From the NCBI RefSeq assembly GCF_000510645.1, contig NZ_KI783301.1, positions 40,001 to 104,000 of the forward strand: a stretch of 64,000 nucleotides of DNA, read 5' to 3'. A program made the translations under genes and the position numbers. The DNA comes from Thermicanus aegyptius DSM 12793 (GTDB lineage: Bacteria; Bacillota; Bacilli; Thermicanales; Thermicanaceae). The notes beneath the pieces were generated by a model, which saw only the letters and a list, made by a program, of their open reading frames with translations, did not search any database and had not been told where the DNA came from. The stretch's first letter is position 1. Each line of letters opens with the position of its first letter. Positions 17,383-25,351 of the stretch are shown one piece after another.

Positions 17383-17832
17383 GTGGAGGATTTAAGACCC
17401 ATCTTTCAACTTCTCGAACGGAAATTAGGCTTTTTAAACGCAGAATGCTGCGACACCTGCTGCGGGCAAGAAATCTCAGTCATCCAAAGCCATATTCTTT
17501 ATGAGATTCACCGGCGCCATCATCCCTCCATGCAGGAGGTGGCCGGTGCATTGGGGATGGATATCAGCACCTTTAGCCGTCAGATCAAAACCTTGGTGGA
17601 GAAAGGGATTGTGAAGAAGACGCCGAACCCAGACGACCAACGGGTTCAGAATTTATCCCTCACTCCCGAAGGGGTTAGTATGGAGAACCGTATTCATGAT
17701 TATGTGAATACCCAATTGAATGCTCTTTTTTCCCGAATGACCCCCTTTGAGAGAGAGACGGTCCTCCGCTCCCTTCAGTTGCTGATCCAGACGATGGAGA
17801 AGGCTGGTTCTTGTTGTATTCCGCTAAGATAA
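17383..17832 (+). CDS. MarR-family regulator with CC-x2-CC thiol/metalloid-sensor-like cysteines
   Basis: 149 aa. I chose GTG 17383 because GAGGTG stands 6 nt upstream and the promoter -10 (17358-17363) would cut off any earlier start. The winged HTH spans about residues 45-110 (MQEVAGALGMDISTFSRQIKTL, KKTPNPDDQRVQNLSLT). Unusual features are a cysteine cluster at Cys22, Cys23, Cys26 and Cys27 just before the DNA-binding domain and a C-terminal Cys144-Cys145 pair. These could bind a soft metal or metalloid or react with thiol oxidants. The gene precedes an FCSCS permease and a Cys-rich mini-protein, and a second operator sits in front of the permease. Confidence 0.85.
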   Translation: MEDLRPIFQLLERKLGFLNAECCDTCCGQEISVIQSHILYEIHRRHHPSMQEVAGALGMDISTFSRQIKTLVEKGIVKKTPNPDDQRVQNLSLTPEGVSMENRIHDYVNTQLNALFSRMTPFERETVLRSLQLLIQTMEKAGSCCIPLR

Positions 17833-17850
17833 AACGGTTTTTTCGGAGAT

Positions 17851-17867
17851 ATTTGCAATAATCAAGT
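17851..17867 (-). promoter_or_regulatory. Operator copy 2 of the Cys-rich MarR regulator
   Basis: On the minus strand it reads ACTTG-ATT-ATTGCAAAT, matching the copy that overlaps the marR promoter. It lies in the 55-nt gap between marR and the permease gene, so it could control a second transcript start or act as a roadblock. Confidence 0.55.
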
Positions 17868-17887
17868 AAATAGAAAGAGGGGTACCC

Positions 17888-18754
17888 ATGATTTGGGAGA
17901 TCGTGCAAAACTTCTTTTGGATTGGATTGGAATTAACCGCATTCTTTATTGGCATCACATTTCTCATCCAATTGTTACAAGGACTCATTCCCATAGAGAA
18001 GTTGAAAACGTACATGTTTAGCGAGAATGTATTTTTAGGTGCCGCCGTTTCTCTCCTTCTGGCCTTTGTAACCCCATTTTGCTCCTGTTCCACCATCCCG
18101 ATCGTTGTCAGTTTGCTGAATCAGAAAATAAGATTTGGCTATGTGATGATCTTTCTGTTTGCTTCCCCGCTCCTGGATCCGACCATTTTCACATTAATGG
18201 CTGCGACTTTGGGCATAAAAGTATCCGTGGTTTATCTGATCACAACCTCCCTCTTCTCCGTTCTGATCGGTTTCATGCTTGAAAGGTTGAGATTTGAAAA
18301 GCAGGTGAAAAAAGTGATGGTTGCCGATCTACCCATGGTCGCGAACAAGTTGGATGCCAAGGGGACATTTATGGAGACAATTCATCTGCTGAAATCTGTC
18401 TATCCTTACTTAATCATTGGGGTTTTCTTAGGAGCCGTGATCCACGGCGCCGTTCCTGCCGAGTGGATCTCCATGTATCTGGGGGGAGGGCAATGGTGGC
18501 TTGTCACCTTAGCGGCACTGATCGGGATTCCCCTCTATATTCGACTATCTACCATGATTCCTATCTCTCAAATCTTGATTGCGAAAGGGATGGCCTTGGC
18601 TCCTGTCATGGCCCTTATCATCAGTTCCACCGGCGCAAGCCTGCCGGAAGTGGCCATGCTACACTCCATCTTCCATAAAAGATTGGTCGCTGCCTTTCTC
18701 CTCTCCGTCTTTTCGATGGCGACCCTCTCCGGACTGCTCTTCTATTTGCTATAG
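17888..18754 (+). CDS. Permease of the DUF318/UPF0718 (ArsP-like) family
   Basis: 288-aa membrane protein with about eight to nine hydrophobic segments in two halves. It carries the family hallmark TPFCSCSTIPI with two cysteines in the first half and GIPLYIRLSTMIPI in the second. Members of this superfamily export organoarsenicals (ArsP) or are uncharacterised. The start ATG follows AAAGAGG with normal spacing. It lies between a Cys-rich MarR regulator and a Cys-rich mini-protein. Export of a trivalent arsenical, another soft metalloid or a thiol-reactive compound is therefore my inference. A separate acr3-arsC-arsR operon lies at 56910-59065. Confidence 0.8.
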   Translation: MIWEIVQNFFWIGLELTAFFIGITFLIQLLQGLIPIEKLKTYMFSENVFLGAAVSLLLAFVTPFCSCSTIPIVVSLLNQKIRFGYVMIFLFASPLLDPTIFTLMAATLGIKVSVVYLITTSLFSVLIGFMLERLRFEKQVKKVMVADLPMVANKLDAKGTFMETIHLLKSVYPYLIIGVFLGAVIHGAVPAEWISMYLGGGQWWLVTLAALIGIPLYIRLSTMIPISQILIAKGMALAPVMALIISSTGASLPEVAMLHSIFHKRLVAAFLLSVFSMATLSGLLFYLL

Positions 18755-18873
18755 GTTTTACCTCTCAAGAAACTGGAATAGGAAGGCATTTCTCATCGTG
18801 TTTTTCTTTACTCTAGGTTTTAGTCCCGCAGCTACAGGGATTAAAATAATCGAATATAAAGGAGGATATGACC

Positions 18874-19068
18874 ATGTTTAAATTATTTAAAAAAGAGCTT
18901 GCTTCTTCAAAGGACTCCTGTTGTAACGTGAAGATCCTGCCCGTAACAGAGGGATATCCCTCGGATAAAGTGAAGGTCGATGGACAGGACTCTTCTAGAT
19001 CGATGAGGGGAGAAGGGGGATCAAAAGAAGTTACCAAAAGTTGTACAAGTTGCTGTTGTGTGGGATGA
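18874..19068 (+). CDS. 64-aa cysteine-rich protein of unknown function
   Basis: The start ATG at 18874 has AAAGGAGG 8 nt upstream. An in-frame ATG at 18868 is too close to that site. The protein begins MFKLFKKELASSKDSCCNVK and ends KSCTSCCCVG. Six cysteines (16, 17, 57, 60, 61, 62) flank a soluble charged middle. It has no signal peptide or membrane segment. Two clusters of vicinal cysteines suggest it binds a soft metal or metalloid, perhaps handing it to the permease encoded 119 bp upstream. A strong terminator follows. I do not recognise a named family. Confidence 0.7.
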   Translation: MFKLFKKELASSKDSCCNVKILPVTEGYPSDKVKVDGQDSSRSMRGEGGSKEVTKSCTSCCCVG

Positions 19069-19096
19069 ACGATCTTGGTGATGATGATTCAATTTT

Positions 19097-19140
19097 AAAA
19101 AGGGGGAAAAGCGAAGGCCTGCGCTTATCCCCCTTTTTGG
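19097..19140. terminator. Strong bidirectional terminator
   Basis: AAAAAGGGGG (19099-19106 region) pairs with CCCCCTTTTT (19129-19138) with an inner AGCG/CGCT stem. It separates the Cys-rich module (+) from the hemerythrin gene (-). Confidence 0.85.
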
Positions 19141-19175
19141 GTCAGGAAATCGTCATCTCCCCAAACGATAATGAA

Positions 19176-19736
19176 TCAGGAAAGACCGAACGCGCGGCTG
19201 AGCTCTTCCTTCTCCTCCGAGTTCAAGATGTTTTCCGCCATCGGAAAGAGCACGGTTTCTTCTTTCATGAAATGATCCGTTAAGACGGCATGAGCCTGAA
19301 GCGCATAGGAAGCGATCTCTTTCGCGCGGGCGGTATTTACCGGCTCCTTCACTTGTTCCACCGATTCACGAAACATCTTCAGGTTTAGCTTGGCCTGTTC
19401 ATGTTCAAATTCCATCACGGCAATCGGCCCCGTTTCACTCCCGATGTATTTGGCCATGAGCGGAAAGAGGTATTCTTCCTCCCGTTCTGAGTGAGGGTCA
19501 AGCCCCCGGACAAAGGCATCCACCTTTTCTTTCAATCCGGAGAGCGCACGGCTCCAATCGGCTATTTCGTAAGACATCCCAATCTCCGCTGCCTCCCGGG
19601 CAAAGGAATTCATCTGTTCCCTGAGCGGTCCATGTTCGCGCTTAAGTTGCGCCAGCGGTTCGCAAAGTGTCATTTCTGTTCTCTGTCCTTGGCTTCCCGG
19701 CATCGTGCCGCCGCCATGATGAGGGATTTGACTCAT
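19176..19736 (-). CDS. Hemerythrin-like (HHE) domain protein
   Basis: 186 aa. ATG 19736 has AAAGGAGTG upstream. The HHE signature repeats twice: REHGPLREQ, then PHSEREEEYLFP, then FEHEQAKLN and DHFMKEETVLFP. Four such His/Glu helices bind a di-iron centre that senses or stores O2 or NO. An N-terminal Gly/His/Pro tail (SQIPHHGGG) is not part of the fold. It lies 85 nt after the RIC gene on the same strand and probably shares its transcript, which points to a role in nitrosative or oxygen stress. Confidence 0.88.
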   Translation of the reverse strand: MSQIPHHGGGTMPGSQGQRTEMTLCEPLAQLKREHGPLREQMNSFAREAAEIGMSYEIADWSRALSGLKEKVDAFVRGLDPHSEREEEYLFPLMAKYIGSETGPIAVMEFEHEQAKLNLKMFRESVEQVKEPVNTARAKEIASYALQAHAVLTDHFMKEETVLFPMAENILNSEEKEELSRAFGLS

Positions 19737-19821
19737 ACGATTCACTCCTTTGGGTAATCGTTCCATTCCTATGGATTCGCGGGTCACCAGGTCGTTTGAG
19801 ATGATGTGACGTTGCCACAGT

Positions 19822-20541
19822 TCAAATTCGGCGCAAACTAGGATGCCCCAACCGTTGGAAAAGTACATTATTTTCCAGATGAATGTGCTGGAACATATCC
19901 GATTCCAATTCGACAAGCTTCTGAAACGACAAAGTGTACGTCCGGCATGCGCCCTCCGGCAGCCTGTAGTTGTCGGTGATCTGCCGCATTTCTTTTAATA
20001 CATTGCCGACAGTGCTATGTTCGGCTTCCAACTTCACAATCGCTTCGGCTGCCTGGGATCGGGCGATTCGGTTCCCCGTCAGTTCGGCTTCTTTGATGAG
20101 GGGAAATACGGTTTCTTCTTCGGTGATCAGATGCTGCTCCAGTTCCATTTTCATTAAGTGGAAAAGATGATGGAGTTGGGCCAATTCACGATGTGCAGAG
20201 CCGTGAACCTGGAGAATTTTGGTGACAACCTCACTGAGCAAGGGCAATTCTTTGAGCAAATAGGCATGATGGGTTTGCACAATGTGGTCGATCAAATCGC
20301 TCAAAGGCGCTTCCCGCCAATCTTTATCCTTCTCCGGTTTTTGTTTGGCGTTGTGAAACAACCGATTCAATCGTTCCAAAAAAAGCCCTTCATCAATCTG
20401 TTGTTCACGCAGCGCTGTGGATAAGATGCGGTTTCCGCCACAGCAAAAATCGATCCGATATTCCTTAAACAAATTGCTTGCGCCGGGAAAAGAGGAAACA
20501 ATGTCGCCAATCGTTTCGGATCCGGTAAATGGATACTCCAT
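19822..20541 (-). CDS. ric: RIC-family di-iron protein (iron-sulfur cluster repair)
   Basis: 239-aa ScdA/YtfE/RIC protein. The N-terminal DUF542 domain carries YRIDFCCGGN with the paired cysteines. The C-terminal hemerythrin-like four-helix bundle carries THHAYLLKELP, AHRELAQLHHLF, EEETVFPLIKEAE and LEAEHSTVGN. RIC repairs Fe-S clusters damaged by NO or peroxide. The ATG at 20541 follows GGAGGTTGAGG. An FNR-like palindrome at 20625-20640 lies about 41 bp upstream of a plausible start site, a class II activator position. The gene is therefore expected to be induced without oxygen. Confidence 0.9.
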   Translation of the reverse strand: MEYPFTGSETIGDIVSSFPGASNLFKEYRIDFCCGGNRILSTALREQQIDEGLFLERLNRLFHNAKQKPEKDKDWREAPLSDLIDHIVQTHHAYLLKELPLLSEVVTKILQVHGSAHRELAQLHHLFHLMKMELEQHLITEEETVFPLIKEAELTGNRIARSQAAEAIVKLEAEHSTVGNVLKEMRQITDNYRLPEGACRTYTLSFQKLVELESDMFQHIHLENNVLFQRLGHPSLRRI

Positions 20542-20624
20542 GTTTGGTCCTCAACCTCCTGAAATGCGATTTCAAAGAGTTGAATACGTCTGTGATAAGT
20601 TTACCTGGATCGGACTATAAATGC

Positions 20625-20640
20625 TGTGATGCGTATCACA
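20625..20640 (-). promoter_or_regulatory. FNR-type binding site upstream of the RIC gene
   Basis: TGTGATGCGTATCACA is an inverted repeat matching the Bacillus FNR consensus TGTGA-N6-TCACA. A TAAACT (revcomp of 20598-20603) could serve as the -10, placing the box centre near -41. Confidence 0.6.
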
Positions 20641-20672
20641 TAATTCCTTTTTTATTTTCAAATTTGAAAAGG

Positions 20673-20745
20673 CGTTAAAGGATCACTTTCATCGATTGAC
20701 GATCCTCACCAATTCCTTTTCCATCACCCTGAGTTGACCGAAAAA
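20673..20745 (+). pseudogene. Degenerate fragment of a DeoR-family regulator gene
   Basis: About 73 bp here are nearly identical to 23703-23776, the part of the intact deoR-type gene encoding ALKNHFNRLTILTNS and the residues just after it. By eye there are about ten differences including a single-base loss, which moves the remnant out of frame. It is an isolated scrap with no flanking similarity that I can see. Confidence 0.7.
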
Positions 20746-20747
20746 AA

Positions 20748-20793
20748 TAGGTTTTCCTCGGAACTGTCGACATCCCAAAGAGAGGAGAACCTA
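20748..20793 (+). promoter_or_regulatory. Hairpin that would sequester a ribosome binding site
   Basis: TAGGTTTTCCTC (20748-20759) pairs with GAGGAGAACCTA (20782-20793), 11 of 12 pairs. The right arm contains GGAG, the Shine-Dalgarno sequence for an ATG at 20797, so translation of the following mini-ORF could be switched by this structure. Confidence 0.45.
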
Positions 20794-20796
20794 CTT

Positions 20797-20871
20797 ATGT
20801 CATCTGCGGAAAAGAAAGCAGCACAGAACCACCCTATATATAGCCACGAAAAAGAATCAGGGAGGTATTGA
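20797..20871 (+). CDS. 24-aa mini-ORF behind an RBS-sequestering hairpin
   Basis: The 24-residue frame starts MSSAEKKAAQNHPIYS and ends at a TGA. It is hydrophilic with no recognised family. The ribosome binding site GAGGAG is inside the preceding hairpin. It could be a leader peptide, the start of a decayed gene or a chance frame. The rest of the gap to 20946 shows nothing further. Confidence 0.25.
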   Translation: MSSAEKKAAQNHPIYSHEKESGRY

Positions 20872-20946
20872 GCAAAACATGAAGAAAATCTAGCAAGCCG
20901 AAACCTATGATGACACGAGAGAGCTCTTCAATCAGATCCCACCATG

Positions 20947-21684
20947 TCACTCCAATCGAAACCCTTGCCCTTCCAGGAAGGAGCGCAGGTGCTTGCGGTT
21001 CGGTTGGCGCATGATGGCGGCCATTTCCTTCGACCATGTGGTATCCCGGCTATGATGGGTCCGATTCAAATAATAGCGCCTCATCATTTGGTCATATTCT
21101 TCAATCCCCTTTTTCGCTTTTTCAGGATCATAGCGGTTTTCGTGGTAAATCAACTCCAGGGGCAATCGTGGACGTTGTCCCGGGTCATGGTCGGGCATGC
21201 CAACGCACATGCCGAAGACGGGATAGACCAACTCCGGCAGATGAAGGAGCTTTGCCACCTCTTTGGGGTTATTGCGGATCCCGCCGATGTAGACAATCCC
21301 TAATCCCATCGATTCGGCAGCGATTGCGGCGTTTTGAGCCGCCAGCGCCGTGTCAACGGTGGCCACGATAAAGTTCTCCGTCGTACCGGCCACCATCTCC
21401 GTATCTTGCAGGGAACAAGCCACCTTGAGACGATGTAAGTCGGCACACCAAACGAGGAATAACGGGCACCGTTCGACGTATACTTGGTTACCCGCCAGGA
21501 TGGCCAGTCGTTTTTTTACATTTGGGTCAGTTACGCCAATGACACTGTACGCTTGCATATGGTTGGAGGAAGAGGCCATCTGAGCCGATTGGATGATCGT
21601 TTCCACCTGCTCATTTGTCAAAGGGGTATCTTTATATTTTCTGATCGATCTGTGACTTTGGATTAGTTCAATGACTTGGTTCAT
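20947..21684 (-). CDS. NfrA-type NAD(P)H-dependent flavin reductase / nitroreductase
   Basis: 245 aa. ATG 21684 follows AAAAGGAGAAG, so the 33-residue upstream extension is rejected. Nitroreductase fold motifs are HRSIRKYKDTPL (FMN phosphate binding), SSSNHMQAYSVIGV, GLGIVYIGGIRNNP and the C-terminal GMCVGMPDHDPGQRPRLP, typical of NfrA/Frp enzymes. These use NADPH to reduce nitro compounds, FMN, quinones or disulfides and are stress-induced in Bacillus. It is monocistronic. The 344-nt gap to the next gene contains an imperfect hairpin at 21874-21898 (GCATAT/ATATGC). Confidence 0.9.
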   Translation of the reverse strand: MNQVIELIQSHRSIRKYKDTPLTNEQVETIIQSAQMASSSNHMQAYSVIGVTDPNVKKRLAILAGNQVYVERCPLFLVWCADLHRLKVACSLQDTEMVAGTTENFIVATVDTALAAQNAAIAAESMGLGIVYIGGIRNNPKEVAKLLHLPELVYPVFGMCVGMPDHDPGQRPRLPLELIYHENRYDPEKAKKGIEEYDQMMRRYYLNRTHHSRDTTWSKEMAAIMRQPNRKHLRSFLEGQGFRLE

Positions 21685-22028
21685 GGGGATCACTTCTCCT
21701 TTTCCAAATGGTAGCTTGTCCCGGAAAGAATAGGTTTCAGATGTACCATACCCTCTTTTACGAGAGATGCTTCCCAAAATCATTTTCTTCTGCCTTCATT
21801 ATCCTAATATTTAACAACCTGGTCAACATGCTTATATTTTAACGTGAGCTTTGATCGCTCGATCCGTTCATTCGCATATGCCCCGAGAGCGGATATGCAT
21901 ATTTTAATACCACGAATGAAGGGAATATGGTAAAATGATGGTACTGCAAATTGGATCTGGCCATCCGGTCATGAAATGTCACGACTTTTTTTCCTCATTT
22001 TAAAATCTTTTCATGTGGGGGAGTGCGC

Positions 22029-23219
22029 ATGCCCTATTCCTTCGATGAAAAAGTGGAGATGAGACAAACCGGTTCCATCAAGTGGGAGCATCTCCATAAA
22101 ATTTTTGGTGCCGAGGATTTGACCCCCATGTGGGTGGCCGATATGGATTTTAAAGGTCCGGAGCCTGTGATCGAGGCCGTGAAGCGGAGAGCGGAGCTTG
22201 GCATCTATGGCTATACCAAACCCCCGGAGTATCTCTTCGAGTCCGTCTCCCGTTGGATGGAGAACCGGCATGGTTGGTTTGTGTCGACCGAGTGGCTGAG
22301 CTACTCGCCGGGGGTTGTAACGGCGCTAAGCGCGAGTGTCCGGCTCTTTACCTCCGTGGGGGATCCTGTCGTCATTCAGCCTCCCGTATATCCCCCGTTC
22401 TTTAAGGTGGTAGAGGAGAACCGGCGGCAATTGGTCTTAAATCCGCTGAGATGGGTTGACGGGAAATATCGAATGGACTTTGATGATTTGCGGGAAAAGG
22501 TGAAGGTGAGCGGGGCGAAAATGCTTATTCTATGCAGTCCCCATAACCCGGTGGGACGGGTTTGGGAGAGAGAGGAATTGGAGGAGTTGGCCCAAATCTG
22601 TCTCGAGCATGATCTGATGGTCGTATCCGATGAAATCCATGCCGATCTGGTCTATAAACCGAACCGGCATATCCCGTTTCTTTCTCTTTCTGCGGAATTG
22701 GAAGAGAGAACCATCGTCTGTACGGCTCCCAGCAAAACCTTCAACATGGCGGGTCTTCAAGCCTCCTTCATCATCATCCCGAACCCGAACCTTCGGGAAA
22801 GTTTCAATGCCTATATGGAGAAGGAGCATCTGGCTGTCATCAACCCTTTTGCCGTGGTTGCCGCTGATGCGGCATATCGGCATGGCGACGAATGGTTGGA
22901 TCAAGTGTTGGACTATCTCCGGGGCAATCTGGAGTTTCTGGTCGATTTTGTGGAAAAACGAATCCCCCCATTGAAGGTGATCCTCCCTGAAGGGACGTAT
23001 TTGGTCTGGATCGATTTCCGACCCCTGGGACTTGCACCGGGTGAGTTACAAGAATTTCTGGTGAAGAAAGCGAAGGTCGCTTTAAACGCGGGCAGTACTT
23101 TCGGAGAGGAAGGAAAGGGATTTATGCGGATGAACATAGCCGCTCCCCGCTCCATCCTGGAAGAAGCCCTCATGAAGATCGAAACGGCCGTCGCATCAAT
23201 AAAGCCTGCGGAACGGTAA
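22029..23219 (+). CDS. MalY/PatB-type PLP aminotransferase (cystathionine beta-lyase)
   Basis: 396 aa. I prefer ATG 22029, 6 nt after GGGGGAG, over the GTG at 22023. This is fold-type I aminotransferase class I/II. SPHNPVGRVW and DEIHADLVY hold the Asp and Tyr contacts of PLP, and SKTFNMAGLQ holds the Schiff-base lysine. MWVADMDF near the N-terminus is diagnostic of the MalY/PatB C-S lyase branch, which cleaves cystathionine or cysteine conjugates. A hairpin terminator follows at 23257-23300, so it is a single-gene unit. Confidence 0.9.
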   Translation: MPYSFDEKVEMRQTGSIKWEHLHKIFGAEDLTPMWVADMDFKGPEPVIEAVKRRAELGIYGYTKPPEYLFESVSRWMENRHGWFVSTEWLSYSPGVVTALSASVRLFTSVGDPVVIQPPVYPPFFKVVEENRRQLVLNPLRWVDGKYRMDFDDLREKVKVSGAKMLILCSPHNPVGRVWEREELEELAQICLEHDLMVVSDEIHADLVYKPNRHIPFLSLSAELEERTIVCTAPSKTFNMAGLQASFIIIPNPNLRESFNAYMEKEHLAVINPFAVVAADAAYRHGDEWLDQVLDYLRGNLEFLVDFVEKRIPPLKVILPEGTYLVWIDFRPLGLAPGELQEFLVKKAKVALNAGSTFGEEGKGFMRMNIAAPRSILEEALMKIETAVASIKPAER

Positions 23220-23256
23220 CAAAAGAAGAGGATGTATCAAGAAGGATGATGATAAC

Positions 23257-23300
23257 TGGGGAAGGCTTTATACTTGTATGCACTTCCCCATCTTTTTTTT
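23257..23300 (+). terminator. Terminator of the MalY-type gene
   Basis: TGGGGAAG (23257-23264) pairs with CTTCCCCA (23283-23290), followed by T8. Confidence 0.88.
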
Positions 23301-23375
23301 GTATGATATGATAAACAAAATAGGATTTATTTGTATTTATGTGGAATGGAGAGTAGGAGAGAGAGGAGATTTGGA

Positions 23376-24140
23376 GTGCTGGCATCGGAAAGGCATAGAG
23401 AAATCCTGGAGGAGCTGCGAAAAAATAAATCGGTGAAAGTATCCCAGCTGGTGGAGCGATTTAATGTATCGATTGAGACCATTCGCAGGGATTTGGAGTA
23501 TCTTGAAAAAGAAGGATTGTTAAAAAGAGTTCATGGGGGAGCGGTCTTAGATGAGGTGAACAGTAGAGAGTTAAGCTATCTTGATCGCGAGACCAAAAAT
23601 ATCGACGAAAAAAGGGAGATCGCAGAACGGGCGATCCGGTTTGTCACCGAGGGACAATCGATTGCATTAGACGTGAGTACCACCAATACCGAATTTGCAA
23701 AAGCATTAAAGAATCACTTTAATCGATTGACGATCCTCACCAATTCCCTTCCGATCACCCTTGAGTTGGCCGAAAAACCCCATTTTACCGTTATACTCAT
23801 TGGAGGCGTGTTGCGGAATGAGGAATTATGTACGGTTGGGGATATGGCTGCTCAGTTTCTATCTCAATTCAGGATCGATACTTTTTTTATGAGCATGAGC
23901 GGCATCTCTCTTTCCGAGGGATTAACCGATTATGGAATTGGAGAGGTACAGATTAAAAAGAAAATGATGGAAATTTCTCAGAGAAAAATCGTGTTGGCGG
24001 ATAGCAGCAAATTTGATGTGATTTCCTTATTAAAGGTATGTGATTTTGAGCAGATCGACCAAATTATTACAGATTCTAAAGTGAATGAAAAGATTGTTGA
24101 GAAATACATAAACAGAGGGATTGAGATCATTTATAAGTAG
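23376..24140 (+). CDS. DeoR-family transcriptional regulator (GlpR-like)
   Basis: 254 aa. GTG 23376 is 7 nt after AGGAGA and gives the usual start (LASERHREILEELRK). The N-terminal DeoR HTH is VSQLVERFNVSIETIRRDLEYLE followed by RVHGGAV. The C-terminal sensor domain of the DeoRC type shows LDVSTTNTEFAKAL, LTNSLPITLELA, LIGGVLRNEELCTVG and VLADSSKF. It typically responds to a sugar or glycerol phosphate. It lies just upstream of the Ugp-like operon, from which a strong hairpin separates it, and is its likely regulator. A decayed 73-bp copy of its middle lies at 20673. Confidence 0.9.
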   Translation: MLASERHREILEELRKNKSVKVSQLVERFNVSIETIRRDLEYLEKEGLLKRVHGGAVLDEVNSRELSYLDRETKNIDEKREIAERAIRFVTEGQSIALDVSTTNTEFAKALKNHFNRLTILTNSLPITLELAEKPHFTVILIGGVLRNEELCTVGDMAAQFLSQFRIDTFFMSMSGISLSEGLTDYGIGEVQIKKKMMEISQRKIVLADSSKFDVISLLKVCDFEQIDQIITDSKVNEKIVEKYINRGIEIIYK

Positions 24141-24171
24141 CCATCTCCTCCTCCTATACTAAAAAACAATT

Positions 24172-24217
24172 AAAAACACGCTTTACATCATAAATACATG
24201 ATGTAAAGCGTGTTTTT
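24172..24217. terminator. Perfect 20-bp-stem bidirectional terminator
   Basis: AAAAACACGCTTTACATCAT (24172-24191) pairs perfectly with 24198-24217 around AAATAC, and both ends are A/T runs. It ends the deoR transcript. A perfect repeat this long could also serve as a protein-binding site. Confidence 0.85.
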
Positions 24218-24376
24218 GTTTGTAAAAATATGCATTTACAATTTATTAACCATAAATTCACTCATTTTCAATACAGAAAAAGTAAAATGGAGGGGAGGTC
24301 AACGAGGGGGTCTTGGCGAAAAGTAGAACTTCGCGAGTTGGATTTATGTGGATATACACAGAAAGGAGGGTGGACA

Positions 24377-25261
24377 TTGATTTCCGAAAAACAAAATCAC
24401 TCATTCTTTACGGTGCTCATATATATCTCACCTGCCTTGGTGCCGTTAAGTCTCTTTTGGTTTTGGCCCATGCTCTATTCCCTCTATATAAGCTTTACGA
24501 ATTGGGATTATATGAGTCCCACGTATGATATCGTCGGATTTCGGAACTACCTCAATCTATTCGGAGATCCGGAATTTTACCGTGTGCTGGGGAACACGTT
24601 TTATTTCACCGCGGGAACGGTGTTCCCGACTATGGTGGGAGGATTATTCTTCGCGGTCTTATTAAACAAGGAATTTAGAGGAAACCACCTGTACCAGGCG
24701 ATCCTCTTCTCCCCGTGGGTTACGCCTACCGTTGCCGTTTCCATTGTATGGTCCTGGATTTTTCAACCGGAAGTTGGTTTGGCCAATTGGCTGCTCTCCC
24801 TTTTTCATCTTCCTAAGTTGGAATGGGCCGGCAGTTCAACTTGGGCCATGCCCATGATCCTCATCGTTACGGTCTGGAAGGGGGTGGGATGGGCCATGAT
24901 CTTTTACCTGGATGCGTTAAAAAAAGTGCCGAAGGAACTCTATGAGTCTGCTGAGACGGATGGGGCATCCTGGTGGAGTAAATTAATCCACATTACCATC
25001 CCCCTCATTTCACCCACCTCTTTTTTCCTGGCGGTTATTCTCATGGTCGATGCATTGCAAGCCTTTGACCAGATTCAGATTTTAACGCAGGGGGGACCGG
25101 CCGGGAGCACCCGTACCCTTCTATATCTCTATTACCAGTCCGCCTTTGAGCAATTTAACATGGGAGAAGCAACAGCGGTTGCAACCATCTTGGTACTGCT
25201 GACGGCCATGTTATCCCTCGTTCAATTTATCATGGCGAAGCGTTGGGTTCATTATGAGTAA
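24377..25261 (+). CDS. ABC permease, UgpA type
   Basis: 294 aa from TTG 24377, 6 nt after AAAGGAGGG. The longer frame upstream is rejected. It has six membrane segments with the CUT1 EAA loop KELYESAETDGASWWSKL and the UgpA-like SFTNWDYMSPTYDIVGFRNY. First gene of a five-gene operon with a UgpE-type permease, a binding lipoprotein, a PHP phosphoesterase and a HAD phosphatase. That company suggests import of glycerol-3-phosphate, a glycerophosphodiester or another organophosphate. A different carbohydrate cannot be excluded. No ATPase gene is present. Confidence 0.88.
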   Translation: MISEKQNHSFFTVLIYISPALVPLSLFWFWPMLYSLYISFTNWDYMSPTYDIVGFRNYLNLFGDPEFYRVLGNTFYFTAGTVFPTMVGGLFFAVLLNKEFRGNHLYQAILFSPWVTPTVAVSIVWSWIFQPEVGLANWLLSLFHLPKLEWAGSSTWAMPMILIVTVWKGVGWAMIFYLDALKKVPKELYESAETDGASWWSKLIHITIPLISPTSFFLAVILMVDALQAFDQIQILTQGGPAGSTRTLLYLYYQSAFEQFNMGEATAVATILVLLTAMLSLVQFIMAKRWVHYE

Positions 25262-25351
25262 CAGGAAGAAGAGGGTTCGAAGAAAAACCAACGGGCATGA
25301 CCCATGGAACCCTTCATGATGAGTAAACGATGGGAAGGAGGTCTCCACCTG

